Origin: Bimuria novae-zelandiae CBS 107.79
Lineage: Eukaryota; Ascomycota; Dothideomycetes; Pleosporales; Didymosphaeriaceae
Length of the DNA: 64,000 nt
Assembly (NCBI GenBank): GCA_010015655.1
Contig: ML976731.1
Coordinates: 270,637-334,636, forward strand
Direction of reading: 5' to 3'
This document shows, in pieces, positions 22,581 to 33,342 of the stretch. A model generated the notes under the pieces. The model ran no database searches. It saw only the letters and a list, made by a program, of their open reading frames with translations, and was not told the origin of the DNA. Each line of letters starts with the position of its first letter. Position 1 is the stretch's first letter. Both the position numbers and the translations under genes were made by a program.

Positions 22581-23083
22581 AAGGGGGAGAAGTTTATTAT
22601 TATAATAATAATAATAGCCAGGTAGGGCGCGCGCTAAGGTAGAATAAAAAAAACGAGCTCCTTCGTACATCCTTGTTATTGCTCCTTGCAGCTACTAAGG
22701 CATGTCTAAAACCCAATTACGAACACCCCGTGTAATCGCAGATTGGCAGAACGCGTCATGATCCTGATGCCTTTTCCAGGTAATGGCATTGTACGGGGGA
22801 CAAGATGTTGTCGTGATCATTGGTCATGGTTACTGTTGGCAACATTCTTGCCACCGTGCTGCTCCCGAAGTGACAAAAGCGCGCCAAGTCCCTTGCCTTG
22901 TACGACCTTCACATCGACCGTATTCTAGCAATCAGGCAGTGGATTCTGATCTTCGGAGATTCCATGCTCGTCGTGGCGATGTCTCATCCGATTTTGCCAG
23001 AGACTGAAAACTGCGTCGCACACGCCGCACTCAATCGGCGCCTAATCTGAATTAGCCAGCGTCACTTGTACATTAAACAGCAA
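22581..23083. other. Balanced-GC island without a supported gene
   Basis: From about 22640 the base composition changes abruptly from AT-rich RIPed DNA to near 50% GC. Two overlapping plus-strand ORFs (22743-22928 and 22783-23007) have no domain or start context worth calling. I see no gene, repeat or RNA here. Confidence 0.4.
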
Positions 23084-23497
23084 TCAACGTACCATGTTGC
23101 GCTTGATTACTTCTTCCGGAGTATATGAGAATTCTTCCTCGTTATATACGATATACCTCGAGACGCCCGACTCTGCTCCAAGGGAGTCGTGCATCTGTTC
23201 AAACGCAGGCGGTACTGGCTCTTGTAACACGCCCTCAATATCCCTCGTAACAAGCACATGGATCCAATCGCAGCAGACGAATAGATGGCGCGACCGATCA
23301 AATCCGGTCGCATATGGCACAAAGACTCTGACCTCGCAATCTATGCCATGGACTCTGAAGAGTTTAGCAATGTCTTCCGCCTCTTTGGGGGAAGGCTGAT
23401 ATCCCCCACCGATGGGTGGGAGCCCGTTTGCCCTGAGAAAAACGTCAAAGTCGGAGACACTGACTTTAAAGCCCCGAACGAGGGTTATCAAGCCCAT
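23084..23497 (-). CDS. Intact hypothetical protein, 137 aa
   Basis: An uninterrupted minus-strand ORF from ATG at 23495-23497 to TGA at 23084-23086. The protein begins M-G-L-I-T-L-V-R-G-F-K-V-S-V and continues into D-F-D-V-F-L-R-A-N-G. It is acidic, has no signal peptide or membrane segment, and its residue spread is protein-like (aromatic and hydrophobic residues placed regularly). Plus-strand ORFs over the same bases are shadows. It is not mutated by RIP though it lies between two RIPed blocks, so it may be single-copy. I do not recognise the family; similar-looking orphan proteins occur near repeats in Dothideomycetes. Cytosolic location is inferred only from lack of targeting signals. Confidence 0.6.
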   Translation of the reverse strand: MGLITLVRGFKVSVSDFDVFLRANGLPPIGGGYQPSPKEAEDIAKLFRVHGIDCEVRVFVPYATGFDRSRHLFVCCDWIHVLVTRDIEGVLQEPVPPAFEQMHDSLGAESGVSRYIVYNEEEFSYTPEEVIKRNMVR

Positions 23498-23973
23498 TTT
23501 GCTGAGGAAAGATGTATTTGTAATGAGTGTAAGGTGACGACAAGGGGATGAGATGGTATCCCTCGCATATCCCTCGCACTGTTAACGTCTGCCGCTCACA
23601 GACCACCTCTGGCTAGCCAATCAAGTAATCTATCAGGTTCGAAAATCCGGGAAAACCTTGGCAAAACCTTATTCTTTTTCGCGCGCCCGCCAATTTGTAT
23701 AGGAAATCTAAATACTAGCGGTACGCGTTAGTTCACCTTTACCACGTTAATTAAAGCCATATACACGTCTATACTAGCCTTTCTTAGTGTTGCAGTCGCG
23801 TAACACATCTCTAGACGCCCTGTATAACTAACAATAACGCGCCGTCGCCACCTCGTCGCCAGACGCGTTCTTGTACAGGCACGACCCGTGTGCCCACTGT
23901 TAAGGCCACGCGTAAGTCCTGTGTACGCTAGAGGAGACCTATTACTATTAACTTTAAAGTAGAAGCTCTTATT
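23498..23973. other. Spacer between island gene and RIPed ORF
   Basis: The base composition falls from balanced to AT-rich near 23700. No gene seen. It would hold the promoter of the 23084-23497 gene, but no clear TATA or CCAAT element was picked out. Confidence 0.35.
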
Positions 23974-25759
23974 ATGATAACAGGCGCACGCTGGCTAAAG
24001 GCCACGCGTAGGCCTACGAGTTAGTCTAAAAAGTCGAAAACAGCGTCCCGTGGCGCCCGCAAGGACTCTCCAAGCGAAATAAGCCTGCCAGTCCCGCCAT
24101 TATCGTTGTCGTCTCCGCCTCCTACGCCTCCTACTGTGCCAGTTCCTGCACCTGCGCCTGTGCCTACGCTTACGCCCATACCGCCTACTGTCGCTACTAC
24201 CGCGATAGTATTGCCCTCTTCGCCGCCGCGCGCGTCGTCGCCAGTACCAGGCCCTTTATATAAGTTAGAGATTAATTATAAGCTACGTGTGATTAGGGAG
24301 GCAAATGCTAAGGACATAGCCTTTACATAATAACGGGAGTTTGTGATATAGGATATGCAGGACATGGTGGATAAGATAGTCTATAAACCAACGTCTAGAG
24401 TTAAAGGGCAAGACTATTATATAGTAGTAATTAGAGTTACTTTCCGCGCTAGACAGAGGTTAAAGATAACCCGCGCGGCGTTTAAGCATAAGACGTTAAT
24501 AGACTTTATAGAGTAATAGGACGCGCTTATAAGGGATATAGACTAGTCTGCTAATACGGTGCAAGGTTGCGATTTTATAGAGGTAAGAGTAGAGGTTAGG
24601 ATAGAGGTTACTCTCTTACAAAGGACGTTTCCTCAGACGTACGCCAACGAACCTTCGTCGCCTAGGCATGTTAATACTCCGCCGCCGGTGGTCGCCGCCG
24701 CGGTGCCTCGTGGCAGTCGTACGACATAGTTACTGCAGGCGGAGGCGCAGCAGGAGAGCCGGCAGTCTTTCGCCAAGCTACTCAGTAGTATCCACGAGAG
24801 GTGGATTTGCCATAAGAATCTCTGCGACAACCATGGCCATTAGTGCTAGGTTCCTCCAACAACTGGTGAACACTTCGCGATACGTCTAGCAGATAGAGAG
24901 ACATAGACAAAGCGGATTATTAAGGGACGGGAGAGCGCGTCTATTAAGCAGCCACCCCTTCAGCTTATTACGTACTAGCGTAGTAACACAGGTAACTAGC
25001 TTAAAGTTAACCCTTATACCCGCAAAGGCAAGGGCAAAAAACAGTTAGGCAGTAATAATAGCTTATCTAAAGAGAAGAGAAAGCGGCAAAGGAAGCGTGT
25101 AGAGGACTTAAAGCACTAAAGAAAGTTATAACGTTTTAAAAATAAGAAAGAGGAGCAAGAGGATACGCAATAGCAGCGTAAACACGATTAAGAGCGCTAA
25201 CGTTAATAACAACAAGAAGACAAGGAGGAATATTATTAGCTTAAGGAGCTAAAGCGCCAGGCGCGAGAGACTAAGGCGCGGTAGCTACTTCTTATATAGC
25301 AAGAGGCGTCTAAGAGCTGGCCACATGGCCCACGCGCGATGGCGTCCAAGTCTCCGCCGCCATTATTATTCGCACAAAGACCCCCGAGCGCTTACACCGT
25401 TGTAGAACATCCACTAGCCGCACCCTCCTCTAGCCCTATTAACAGCCATAGAGACACTTAAGTAGAGGTAAGGGAGTTCTTTAAGTAGCTTATAGGACAA
25501 TAGTTGCCTAAGGATTAAGATAAGTACACCTAAATAATAGAAATTACGCTTAATAAGCGGTAGATAGTTTCTAATCTCTACGTAATAAGTAACTTTTAAG
25601 GTAACCTATATAAAGTTGCCCGTAAGCTAAAGCTTAAGGATAGTATTATTTACTCTCTAAAAAGGGGTCTAAAGGTGTTTAAGACCAGTTATCGTACTAT
25701 AAAGATGTTATTTACTATAATAATAAAATATAAAAAGGATAAGGATTTATCTTTATAAG
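23974..25759 (+). pseudogene. RIP-scarred long ORF of unknown family (about 595 codons)
   Basis: One frame stays in register from ATG 23974 to about 25759, broken only by TAA and TAG codons, as expected of a RIPed gene. Domains seen: a basic N-terminus; a proline-rich tract (24106-24250); a middle part with Y-Y-I-V-V-I-R-V-T-F; a Cys/His cluster at about 24793-24836 (W-I-C-H-x3-L-C-D-N-H-G-H-x-C); a highly charged lysine/glutamate/glutamine region (about 25020-25310), probably coiled coil; and a C-terminal tract near 25465-25710 with V-R-E-F-F-K. I recall comparable repeat-associated hypothetical proteins in Pleosporales but cannot name a function. No transposase motif, LTR or inverted repeat was found around it. 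Confidence 0.6.
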
Positions 25760-25933
25760 TCTAGCAGTAGTATTACTATTTTTTTATAATTTTTTATATA
25801 TCTTAGCCTAAAACTTTATTATTCTTATAGTACTATATTAACAGTACTATAGGTGCTTTTAATTTTATAAATAAAGTTTCTCTTCTTTCTTTTTCTCTTT
25901 ATCCTCGCTAACTAAGGCTAAAACTAATAGACT
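25760..25933. other. AT-rich spacer
   Basis: Between the unknown ORF and the left LTR of gypsy E. Very AT-rich, no feature seen. Confidence 0.4.
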
Positions 25934-26324
25934 AGTAGTGTATCGGCGCAGGTCACTTAAAGGATTAATATTGGCATATCTCCTAGCAAAGGCATATAGA
26001 AGTGTATATATAAGAAAGTAGCCTCGAATAAATTAAGTGCCTATAGGCCTAGTACGAAAGGATATAGAAAAAGTACTAAACTATAAAGGCCCTAAGCTCC
26101 TCTAAATATATCTCTTCCTAGGTGGCTAGCTAGCACATATCTACTATAAGTTAACTATTAGTCTAATAGATCTAAATTAGGTCTAAATTAGATGCGTAGT
26201 TCCCTATCGGTCTAATAGATCTAAAATTAGTCTAATATAAATAAGTATTAGTTTTTAGATAATTTTAAATCTTATTTTAACTAGCTAAAGGTTCTCGTGT
26301 TAATAAGTAATTATTTTTATTTTT
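25934..26324 (-). repeat. Left (3') LTR of gypsy E
   Basis: Aligns along its length to 32946-33342, sharing AGTGCCTATAGGCCTAGTA and AAGGCCCTAAGCTCCTCTAAA. This copy is far more AT-shifted: CCGATCC-type strings in the right copy are CTAATC or TAAATC here. Outermost few bases do not align well, so the end is approximate. Confidence 0.82.
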
Positions 26325-26949
26325 CTACCCCCTCCTTTATAACTTATAGATAGTCCTTTATTTATATCGTGTGTAAATTATTTCGCGCGTTTTTAACATT
26401 TCTAGTAACTAGCGTAGTTAGTAATATTATAATAATAATTATTACTTTACTAATTAGTTAATTTTTATTTATTTTATTTCGCTAGTTATGTGCGTAGCTA
26501 CCTAAATAGGACTATATTTAAAGTAGCTATATAATTACGTTACATGCCTATATAAAATAATTTTATAAGTATTTATAGGTAAGGGGTCGATCTTTTTCTA
26601 TAAATAATTCAAGCTATAATTAGCAAGGTATAAAAAATTAGGTTTTAAAAACTTAGTTCTTATTTTATTAACTTATTATAATTTAACTTTAGTATATATT
26701 TAGGACTATCTTAGAAATATTCGTACTACTAATAGCTATTTTAGTTTATAACACCTATTTATATTTTTTTAAAAGCGCTTTTAAAAGTATAATAAGTTAT
26801 TTATCTACGCTATATGCGTGCGTTTAGTTATAATAATATACTTAACTATAAGTTTTTTAAGCTATCTTTTAAAAAGGGTAGCTACTATACTTTTTAGAAT
26901 AAGAAGTGTAACCCTATAAGTATAGTAATTCTAATTTTAGTCTACCTTA
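26325..26949 (+). other. Gypsy E terminal region, RIPed start of an antisense ORF
   Basis: Begins with the minus-strand polypurine tract. On the plus strand a frame near 26810-26950 reads A-F-S-Y-N-N-I-L then N-K-K-C-N-P-I with several stops. It leads towards the open tract that follows. The rest is AT-rich with no gene. Confidence 0.35.
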
Positions 26950-27345
26950 ATAATAGATTAGGTAGGTGCCTAACTTTATAAAGTTTAAATTTTAGACTTT
27001 TAGAAGGGCCTTGCGGGATTAGGAGGGGGCTAGTAAGGAGGACGCTACTAATCTCTAACTCTTACTTAATAAGGCTATAAAGAACCTAGGCATAATTATG
27101 CAGGTTACCTAGGCAGGTAAGGCTAGGCTAACTTTTGTGGAATTGCTGCTCGCGCAGTATTTTGCTTTTATACAGGTAGAGGATTATCTATGGCTTGTAC
27201 AGAAGGTAGTAAATAATCTTTATAACGCTGTAAGGACGGCTTCGGAGGGGGGTTAGGGTAAGGGAAAGGGTAAGGGGAAGGGGAAGGCGCTTGCTACCCT
27301 TAAGGGTACTCTACCTGAGCCCTCTAATTTAGATATAAAGTAGAA
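26950..27345 (+). pseudogene. Antisense ORF embedded in gypsy E (plus strand)
   Basis: A plus-strand open tract on the opposite strand to the retrotransposon. Readable residues include A-L-R-D-Q-E-G-A-S-K-E-D-A, then V-E-L-L-L-A-Q-Y-F-A-F-I-Q-V-E-D-Y, ending in a Gly-Lys repeat (27255-27290) and A-T-L-K-G-T-L-P-E-P-S-N. Two in-register nonsense codons (TAA, TAG) are present. It is GC-richer than the flanks. An upstream Lys/Cys tract (N-K-K-C-N-P-I near 26900) suggests an N-terminal cysteine region. Antisense ORFs near the 3' end of gypsy elements have been seen in fungi; function is unknown. Confidence 0.5.
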
Positions 27346-28574
27346 TTTTATTTTTCTTCCTTTTCTTTCTTATACTATTAAAATTTAAAACTTTTAAGTT
27401 TATTACTCTATTCCTTACTCCTATAAGTAAATCTACTAACCTAATACCTTTAAAGGTCTAGGGTAATTTAGATACTTATTATAAAATTTTCTTAACATAT
27501 AGGGGGCACCTATAAAGTTTAATATAAGATATTATACTAGATTTAAGTTATATCTTATCTACTTAACTTTATATTTAAGGGTTATTTAAAATAGCTTACT
27601 AGCTAAGATCTCCTTAACTTCCTATTCTTTTACTTTATTAATAAGGATACCTAGCGGTTTTAGAGCTTCTTATTTTAATAGTAGGTCTTAAGGATCTTTA
27701 TAAAGGAAATTTAAAGTAAAGATATTATAGATTTGGGACCCTAAAAGAAGTTTAAGTTTATATAAGTAACCAACTTATTTTATTACTTTAAAAGGGCCCT
27801 CCTACTTATTAAATAGCTTTTAACTAGATCTTAACTCCGCAAGGTTACAAGCGTCTAGGTAGACTATATTACTAACTTTTTAGTTTACTAAGTAATAGTA
27901 TTAATTAATTATAAATTATATTTAGTTTTATACTTATTCTATATTTTCTTTTACTAGCTACTAAGCGGTATATATTCGTTTAGCTAGTAATTAAGCATCT
28001 TTAATATTTAAATAATTTTAGGGCTTAGTAGATAAGGTAGGATTCTAATCCTAACTTTAATAAAGTTTAGAGCTATACAGGATTTAGTAGGATAACATAC
28101 TAATAGCCAAATAGGGTAGGGTAACCTGCGCTCGATCGATTAGGGGTAAAAGTAAACTCTAGTTATCCTGGTAGTAGGATATAAAGGGGCGTAGCCTCTA
28201 GTTAATATACTTATTCATGATTTCTATCTGGCCATTTATCTCTTTATGGTACGCGGTAGATAGCTTCACTTTAACGCCTATAATCTAATAAAACTCTAAC
28301 TAGAAAGTAGAAACAAACTAAGGACCTTAATTAAAGATAATAGACTCTAGAGTATATCTAAAGTAGTACACCTATTATATAAATAAGTTAGCTATTTTGC
28401 GGGCATTAATTAATTTATAGTAAAAAATAAATACTACTTATTTAGATAAATAATTAATAATTATTATAATCTAATTATATCTAGCCTTATTTTTAAGATA
28501 TTTTTTAAAGTTAATGCATAGATATTGCATAGGCCTATTAAGGATAGGTAATAGATATAAAAATCCTAGAGTAG
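27346..28574 (-). pseudogene. Gypsy E integrase C-terminal and chromodomain side (RIPed)
   Basis: AT-rich, read on the minus strand with many stops. Near 28400-28560 the minus strand reads I-P-N-R-P and then an I-D-F/I-N-F-K-K block, as in the start of a gypsy integrase core. The remainder towards 27346 fits the integrase C-terminus and tail, but I cannot place the chromodomain with confidence. Confidence 0.55.
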
Positions 28575-28579
28575 GGATC

Positions 28580-28753
28580 TGTCACGAGTCGTAGGTCGAG
28601 GGCCCTCGACGGCCCTAGTCCGCTCTAGACCAGCGCTATCCGGGCCTTCCGCCTATCTACTTCCCTCGCCGCAGCCCTTCTCTTCCCTCTCTAAGGGATC
28701 GCCTTAGTACTGTGGATAGACTGAGTCGCCCGTAGTCAGGGCGCTTTTTTACA
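28580..28753 (+). repeat. Solo LTR inserted in gypsy E
   Basis: 174 bp with TGTCACGAG...TTTTTTACA termini, flanked by a perfect 5 bp duplication GGATC (28575-28579 and 28754-28758). Clearly GC-rich and CpG-rich amid AT-rich RIPed DNA. Removing it and one GGATC restores the gypsy E integrase frame. Solo LTRs arise by recombination between the two LTRs of an inserted element. Strand is by TG...CA only and is arbitrary. Confidence 0.85.
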
Positions 28754-28758
28754 GGATC

Positions 28759-31700
28759 TGCCTTAGGTGTGCACGTTAGCAGGGAATATAGTTTTATATA
28801 TACTACTTATAGGTAGCTTCTATTCCCTTCTAGTAGTACTTTCGAGAGAGTAATTAGTAGGTTTTTATATAACCTAAATAAGCTATTAACTTCTAATTAT
28901 AAATTTTCCGGATAAGGCAGGTATATAAAGTAGATTTAGGAGGAACGCATAGTCTATTATTATATAGAATAAGATTATTTTAAATCTAATATTTCTCTAG
29001 TAGGGACTAGCGTTTTATAATAAATCTAAGGTAGTTCTCCTATAGTAAGGCTTTAATAAGTTAATAAGAATCTAGACTTATAATGTCTTTATTAGTTAAT
29101 AAGGCAAACACGTCGACTTTAGTATTAGACTTTTTAATATAGGTCTAGACTAGGTTAGAGTTAATTCGGGGGTTAAGTTAATAGGGCCCTTGAAATACGT
29201 AGCTATAATTTTATTTTAAATAGTCCTAAGGTCCGCAAGATCTTATTCCTATTAACTTAAAATATTAGCTCTAGCGTTACTTTTACCTAGCATGTATTTA
29301 ATCTAAAAGTTAAAAAAGGATAGCATTTTGTACTAATAAACTTAATAAGTATTAAGGACCTTAGTAGTTATAAAGTATTCTAAGGATTAATAATCTAAAA
29401 GAACTTAAATTATAGTTTAGGTAAAAGCAAGTTTTACGCGCCACTTAATAAAGGTAGTAATAATAGTAAATAATTTCTTATTATAGATCTCCTAGTTTAG
29501 TTCGGATCTAGTTAGGACATGACTATAGAATGCTACTAGTTAAACTTTTCTATTTAGATATTCCTGGAATAGTACTCCTGTAATTACTCTGTCTAATACG
29601 TCTATTTCTACCCTAGTAGGTAGTTTAGAGTCGAAGTAATAAAGGGTAGGGATAGCTAGTAACGCCTATTTAATTTACTAGAAGGCAACTTTATACTCTA
29701 AACTTTATTTAAATAGGACCTAAGGGCTTTGCAAGGTACTAATAGGCTTTATAATATAAGAGAAGTCTTTAATAAATTACTAATAAAATCTAGTAAATTT
29801 AAGGAACGACTTTACACTTATTATAATTATAGGGGCTTTCTAGTTCCGTAGTGCTTCTACCTTGGCTGGATCTACCTCTATACCAGTATTGGTAAGGATA
29901 TAACCTAGGTATCGGGTCCGAGTCACATGGAATTCACTTTTAAGGATGTCTACTTGGAGGCTGACTTTCTAAAGACAATCTAACACCTTCTAAACGTGCT
30001 TAATGTGTTCCTTAATAGTGTTAAAATAGATAAGGATATTGTCCAGGTACGTAATATAAAAGTTATTAAGATAATTAATAAGAACGTTATTTATATATTA
30101 CTAGTAAGTAGCTAGTCTATTATATAACCTAAAAGGTAATACATTGCATTTATAAGATCTGTATTAGGCCTAAAATAAAGTGTACTTTTCTAATTTAGAA
30201 TCTATGCGAATTTTATTAAAGGTAGCTTAAATATTAAATTTAGTAAATATCTTAGCCTTAAAGGGGCTAGGTAAAAGTTTGTTAATTCTTAAAATTAAGT
30301 AGAAGTCCTTTTGGATTAGAAGGTAAAATTTATAGTAGTTTATATATATTTAAAAATCTCTGTTTAGCTTTTATATATAAAGGATTTGAGACGCGAAAGG
30401 GCTTTAACTATACTTAATAAATCCCTTTTAAAGATATTCTAAAACGTACTTTTTAATAGCCTCTAGTTCTTCTAGACTAGATTTATATAGAGGACTATAG
30501 TTATTTAGAAGGGATTCGGTAAGCATAATCTTATAGTTATATAGTTAATATAAGGATAGCTTATTAGCTAGAGTCTTACTAAACATATCCTAATACTAAT
30601 AGTATATTTAAGGAAGTTATTCTCTAATAAAATAAGTATTCTTAGAATCTTTAGCGTAGCGTTAAGTTTATATATAGTTTAAGAGGCGTTTAATTTCGTA
30701 TAAAGAAGTAGTAAAGAATTTATTAATAAGCTTTTTTATATTAAAATAAAAGGCGTTTACTAAAATAAGAGTAATTATAGGCATTCGCATCGCCTACAGA
30801 GCGGATGTAGAACGGGCAGGTTTTAGAGCAGGATCCTAAGAAGGTAGGGGTACTATCTTTCTACTTAAAGGGAGAGGATAAGGTAGTTAAATAAGGCCCT
30901 TAATATAATTAACTATAGGGCATTTTCTATCTAATATTATTCCTATTTTTATAGGATATCCTGTCGATAAATATCTTACTACACCTCTAAGTTCCAAATT
31001 AGCTATTCTAGCTATATTAAGATAGGTTTAGAGGGATTATAGGTCTTAGGATACTTTACTAGCTGTAAGACTTAATTCTATTTTATATTTAATTAAAGCT
31101 TAAAGCGCTTAAGCTATTAGATTCCTAGAATATAGTCCTGTATTCCTAAGTTTATTACTATAAAGGGGCAGTTGCGAATCGTTCGCTTATCTATCTTTAT
31201 ATATAAATAAATATATTAGTCTACTAGGGCACGAATCTTATTTAAGAACCCTTTAACTATAACGCGGTATAGTAGTTTTTAGATAAAAATATAAAGTAAC
31301 TAAGATAAACAAGCTATAATTTAAAAATTAATAAAAAGAAAACTTTAGGCACTATTATTAATAAGGGTATTAAGTTAGATTTTGTACCTATTTAAATAAA
31401 GTATAAGGGGTTTTCGAAAGTAGGAACCTCTTAGTAACTTTAATAAATTTATATTAGAAAGGTTGTACTTACTTATACCTAGGGCAGAGGCTTTTCCTAG
31501 GCGTCTTCGTTTCCTAGGGATACTTCCTTATCCACATTAACGTATTCTTAATTAGAGTTTGGTTCTACTCTAATCTTACGGACGCGAGGTTAAGGGTAAT
31601 CTTTAATAAAGTATTTTAACTTTTATAGTTATAGTAAGAGTTAGAACTTATTTATATTATTAAAGGTTATAATAGCGGGACTATCCTGTCTTAGGACGCG

Positions 31701-32945
31701 TTTAGAGTAGATTCCTTAATAGGTCTATATAATACTTTAATTAGAGTACTAAGGTAAATTTCTTCCTTATAGTTCTTCTAACGTAGAGGCTAATTTGTAC
31801 TAGTTATAAAGTAAGTAAACGGTCTTATTAGTGTATTCCGCGTTTTTAAGTTAAAAACTATTAGGTAGGCTACTATTTTTTTAAAGAAATTATTCTATAA
31901 GTGCTTAAACCCTATATTTAGAGCTTTTAAGGATAGTGTTATCTTTTCTTATAAGAATAAAGACTATTTATTTTTATAAACTCTACCTTAAATTACTACA
32001 CTAATAAACTTAGCCTTAAAAGTAAGGAAATTTTTTTTAGAGATTATCATTAAGCGTTAAAACGTAGTCTAGTACTTAGCTTTCTTATTACTAGATATAA
32101 AAAAGAATAATACTAATTTAATTATCTCCTTAGCATTCTTAAACTATAACGTATCTAAAGTAGGTGGGTACTAGGGTTCTAAATATTCGTAAGTAGTACT
32201 AAAAGTATATTCTTATACTAATACTATATAAGCGCGTTTACTTAGAGAGTAATCTACGTTAATCTTAAGTTAGTCCCTAATTAATACTTACTATTAAGAA
32301 AAGATAGGTTCTTTTTTATTAATTAGGGATTCTATTTTAAAAGTTTACTTAGATAGCTTTGCTATAATAGTAGCAAGAGATTTAGACTAGTATTAGAGGG
32401 CTATTAGGGGCGATTTAATTATAAGCTAGGCTTAGTCCCTAGCTTAAAATTTTCTTAATAATTACTCTAATTATACTTGCATTGAACGCAACTAGTTTTA
32501 AAAAGCTATTATTAAGTTAGCGAATTAAACTAAATTAGCGAATTAAACTAAATTAGCTCTAAGTCTAATAATAAAATTATTTAAAGTATTATTACTTTCT
32601 TTGTCTTCTTTACTCTGTAAAGGTTCTAGGGGTAACTAATAGTCTCCTTAAGTCCTACTTCGGGCCACCCGCCGTGCTATTTTTAACAATAATAAAATAA
32701 ATATTAATATTTAATTTTAAGTTTATAGATTATTAATAGTTACTACTTTTCTACCTTAGCGTAACTATACGCGACTTTTCTAAAGTTAACCTAATTTATC
32801 TATAATTAGGAGTTTAAACCTAAAGGCTTTAATTAGTAAAAGGTCTCTAGAATCCTGCCTATTTAAAAAACTAGGGACGCGCTAACGCGGGTCTATTCTA
32901 TTCTTATAGTAATATTCTTAAAGCTATTACTAGCAATATCAATCT
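28759..32945 (-). pseudogene. Gypsy E gag-protease-RT-RNase H-integrase body (RIPed)
   Basis: Read on the minus strand from about 32900 leftward: a gag/protease part with heavy stops, then RT with Y-L-D-N-I-L-I-Y (30025-30050), L-K-S-E-F-H and Y-L-G-Y-I-L (29880-29945), then RNase H (about 29280-29640) and the start of integrase. The D-P-A-K-V-E-A-L-R block at 29846-29872 is well preserved because that patch (29850-30010) is less RIPed. All other frames are stop-ridden. Dead element. Confidence 0.8.
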
Positions 32946-33342
32946 TTTCTGTATAATATATTAGCGTAGGTTACTTAAAGGATTAATATTAGCGTATTTT
33001 TTAGTAAAGGTAAATAGGAGTACGTATATAAAAATATAGCCTTAAATAAATTAAGTGCCTATAGGCCTAGTACGAAAGGATATAGACAAGGTACTAAACT
33101 ATAAAGGCCCTAAGCTCCTCTAAATATACTTCTTCCTAGATAGCTAGCTAGCACATATCTGCTATAGGTTAACCGTCGGTCTAATAGATCCGAAATAGGT
33201 CCGAATCGGATCTGTAGTTCCCCATCGGTCTGATAGATCCGAAATTGGTCCGATACAGATGAGTGTCGGTTTTCGGATGATCTCGAATCCTGTCTTAACT
33301 GGCCAAGGGTTCTCGTGTCGACGAGCGATTGTTCCTGTTACA
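32946..33342 (-). repeat. Right (5') LTR of gypsy E
   Basis: Runs from about TGTATAATATATTAGCG to GTTCCTGTTACA. Its right half (33170-33342) is nearly free of RIP while its left half is AT-shifted, so mutation load changes within one LTR. Followed directly by gypsy F sequence. Confidence 0.82.

Larger units (their letters stand above)
25934..33342 (-). mobile_element. Ty3/gypsy retrotransposon, gypsy E (minus strand, RIPed)
   Basis: A 7.4 kb element bounded by related LTRs of about 390 bp (left about 25934-26324, right about 32946-33342). The body reads on the minus strand: gag/protease on the right, RT near 29560-30480, integrase near 28300-28900. Read on the minus strand, the polypurine tract AAAGGAGGGGGTAG (26325-26338) immediately precedes the left LTR, which fixes the orientation. 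The RT catalytic Y-L-D-D reads Y-L-D-N at 30038-30049. A solo LTR (28580-28753) and an antisense open tract (about 26950-27345) lie inside. No matching target duplication was found at the outer ends. Confidence 0.88.
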
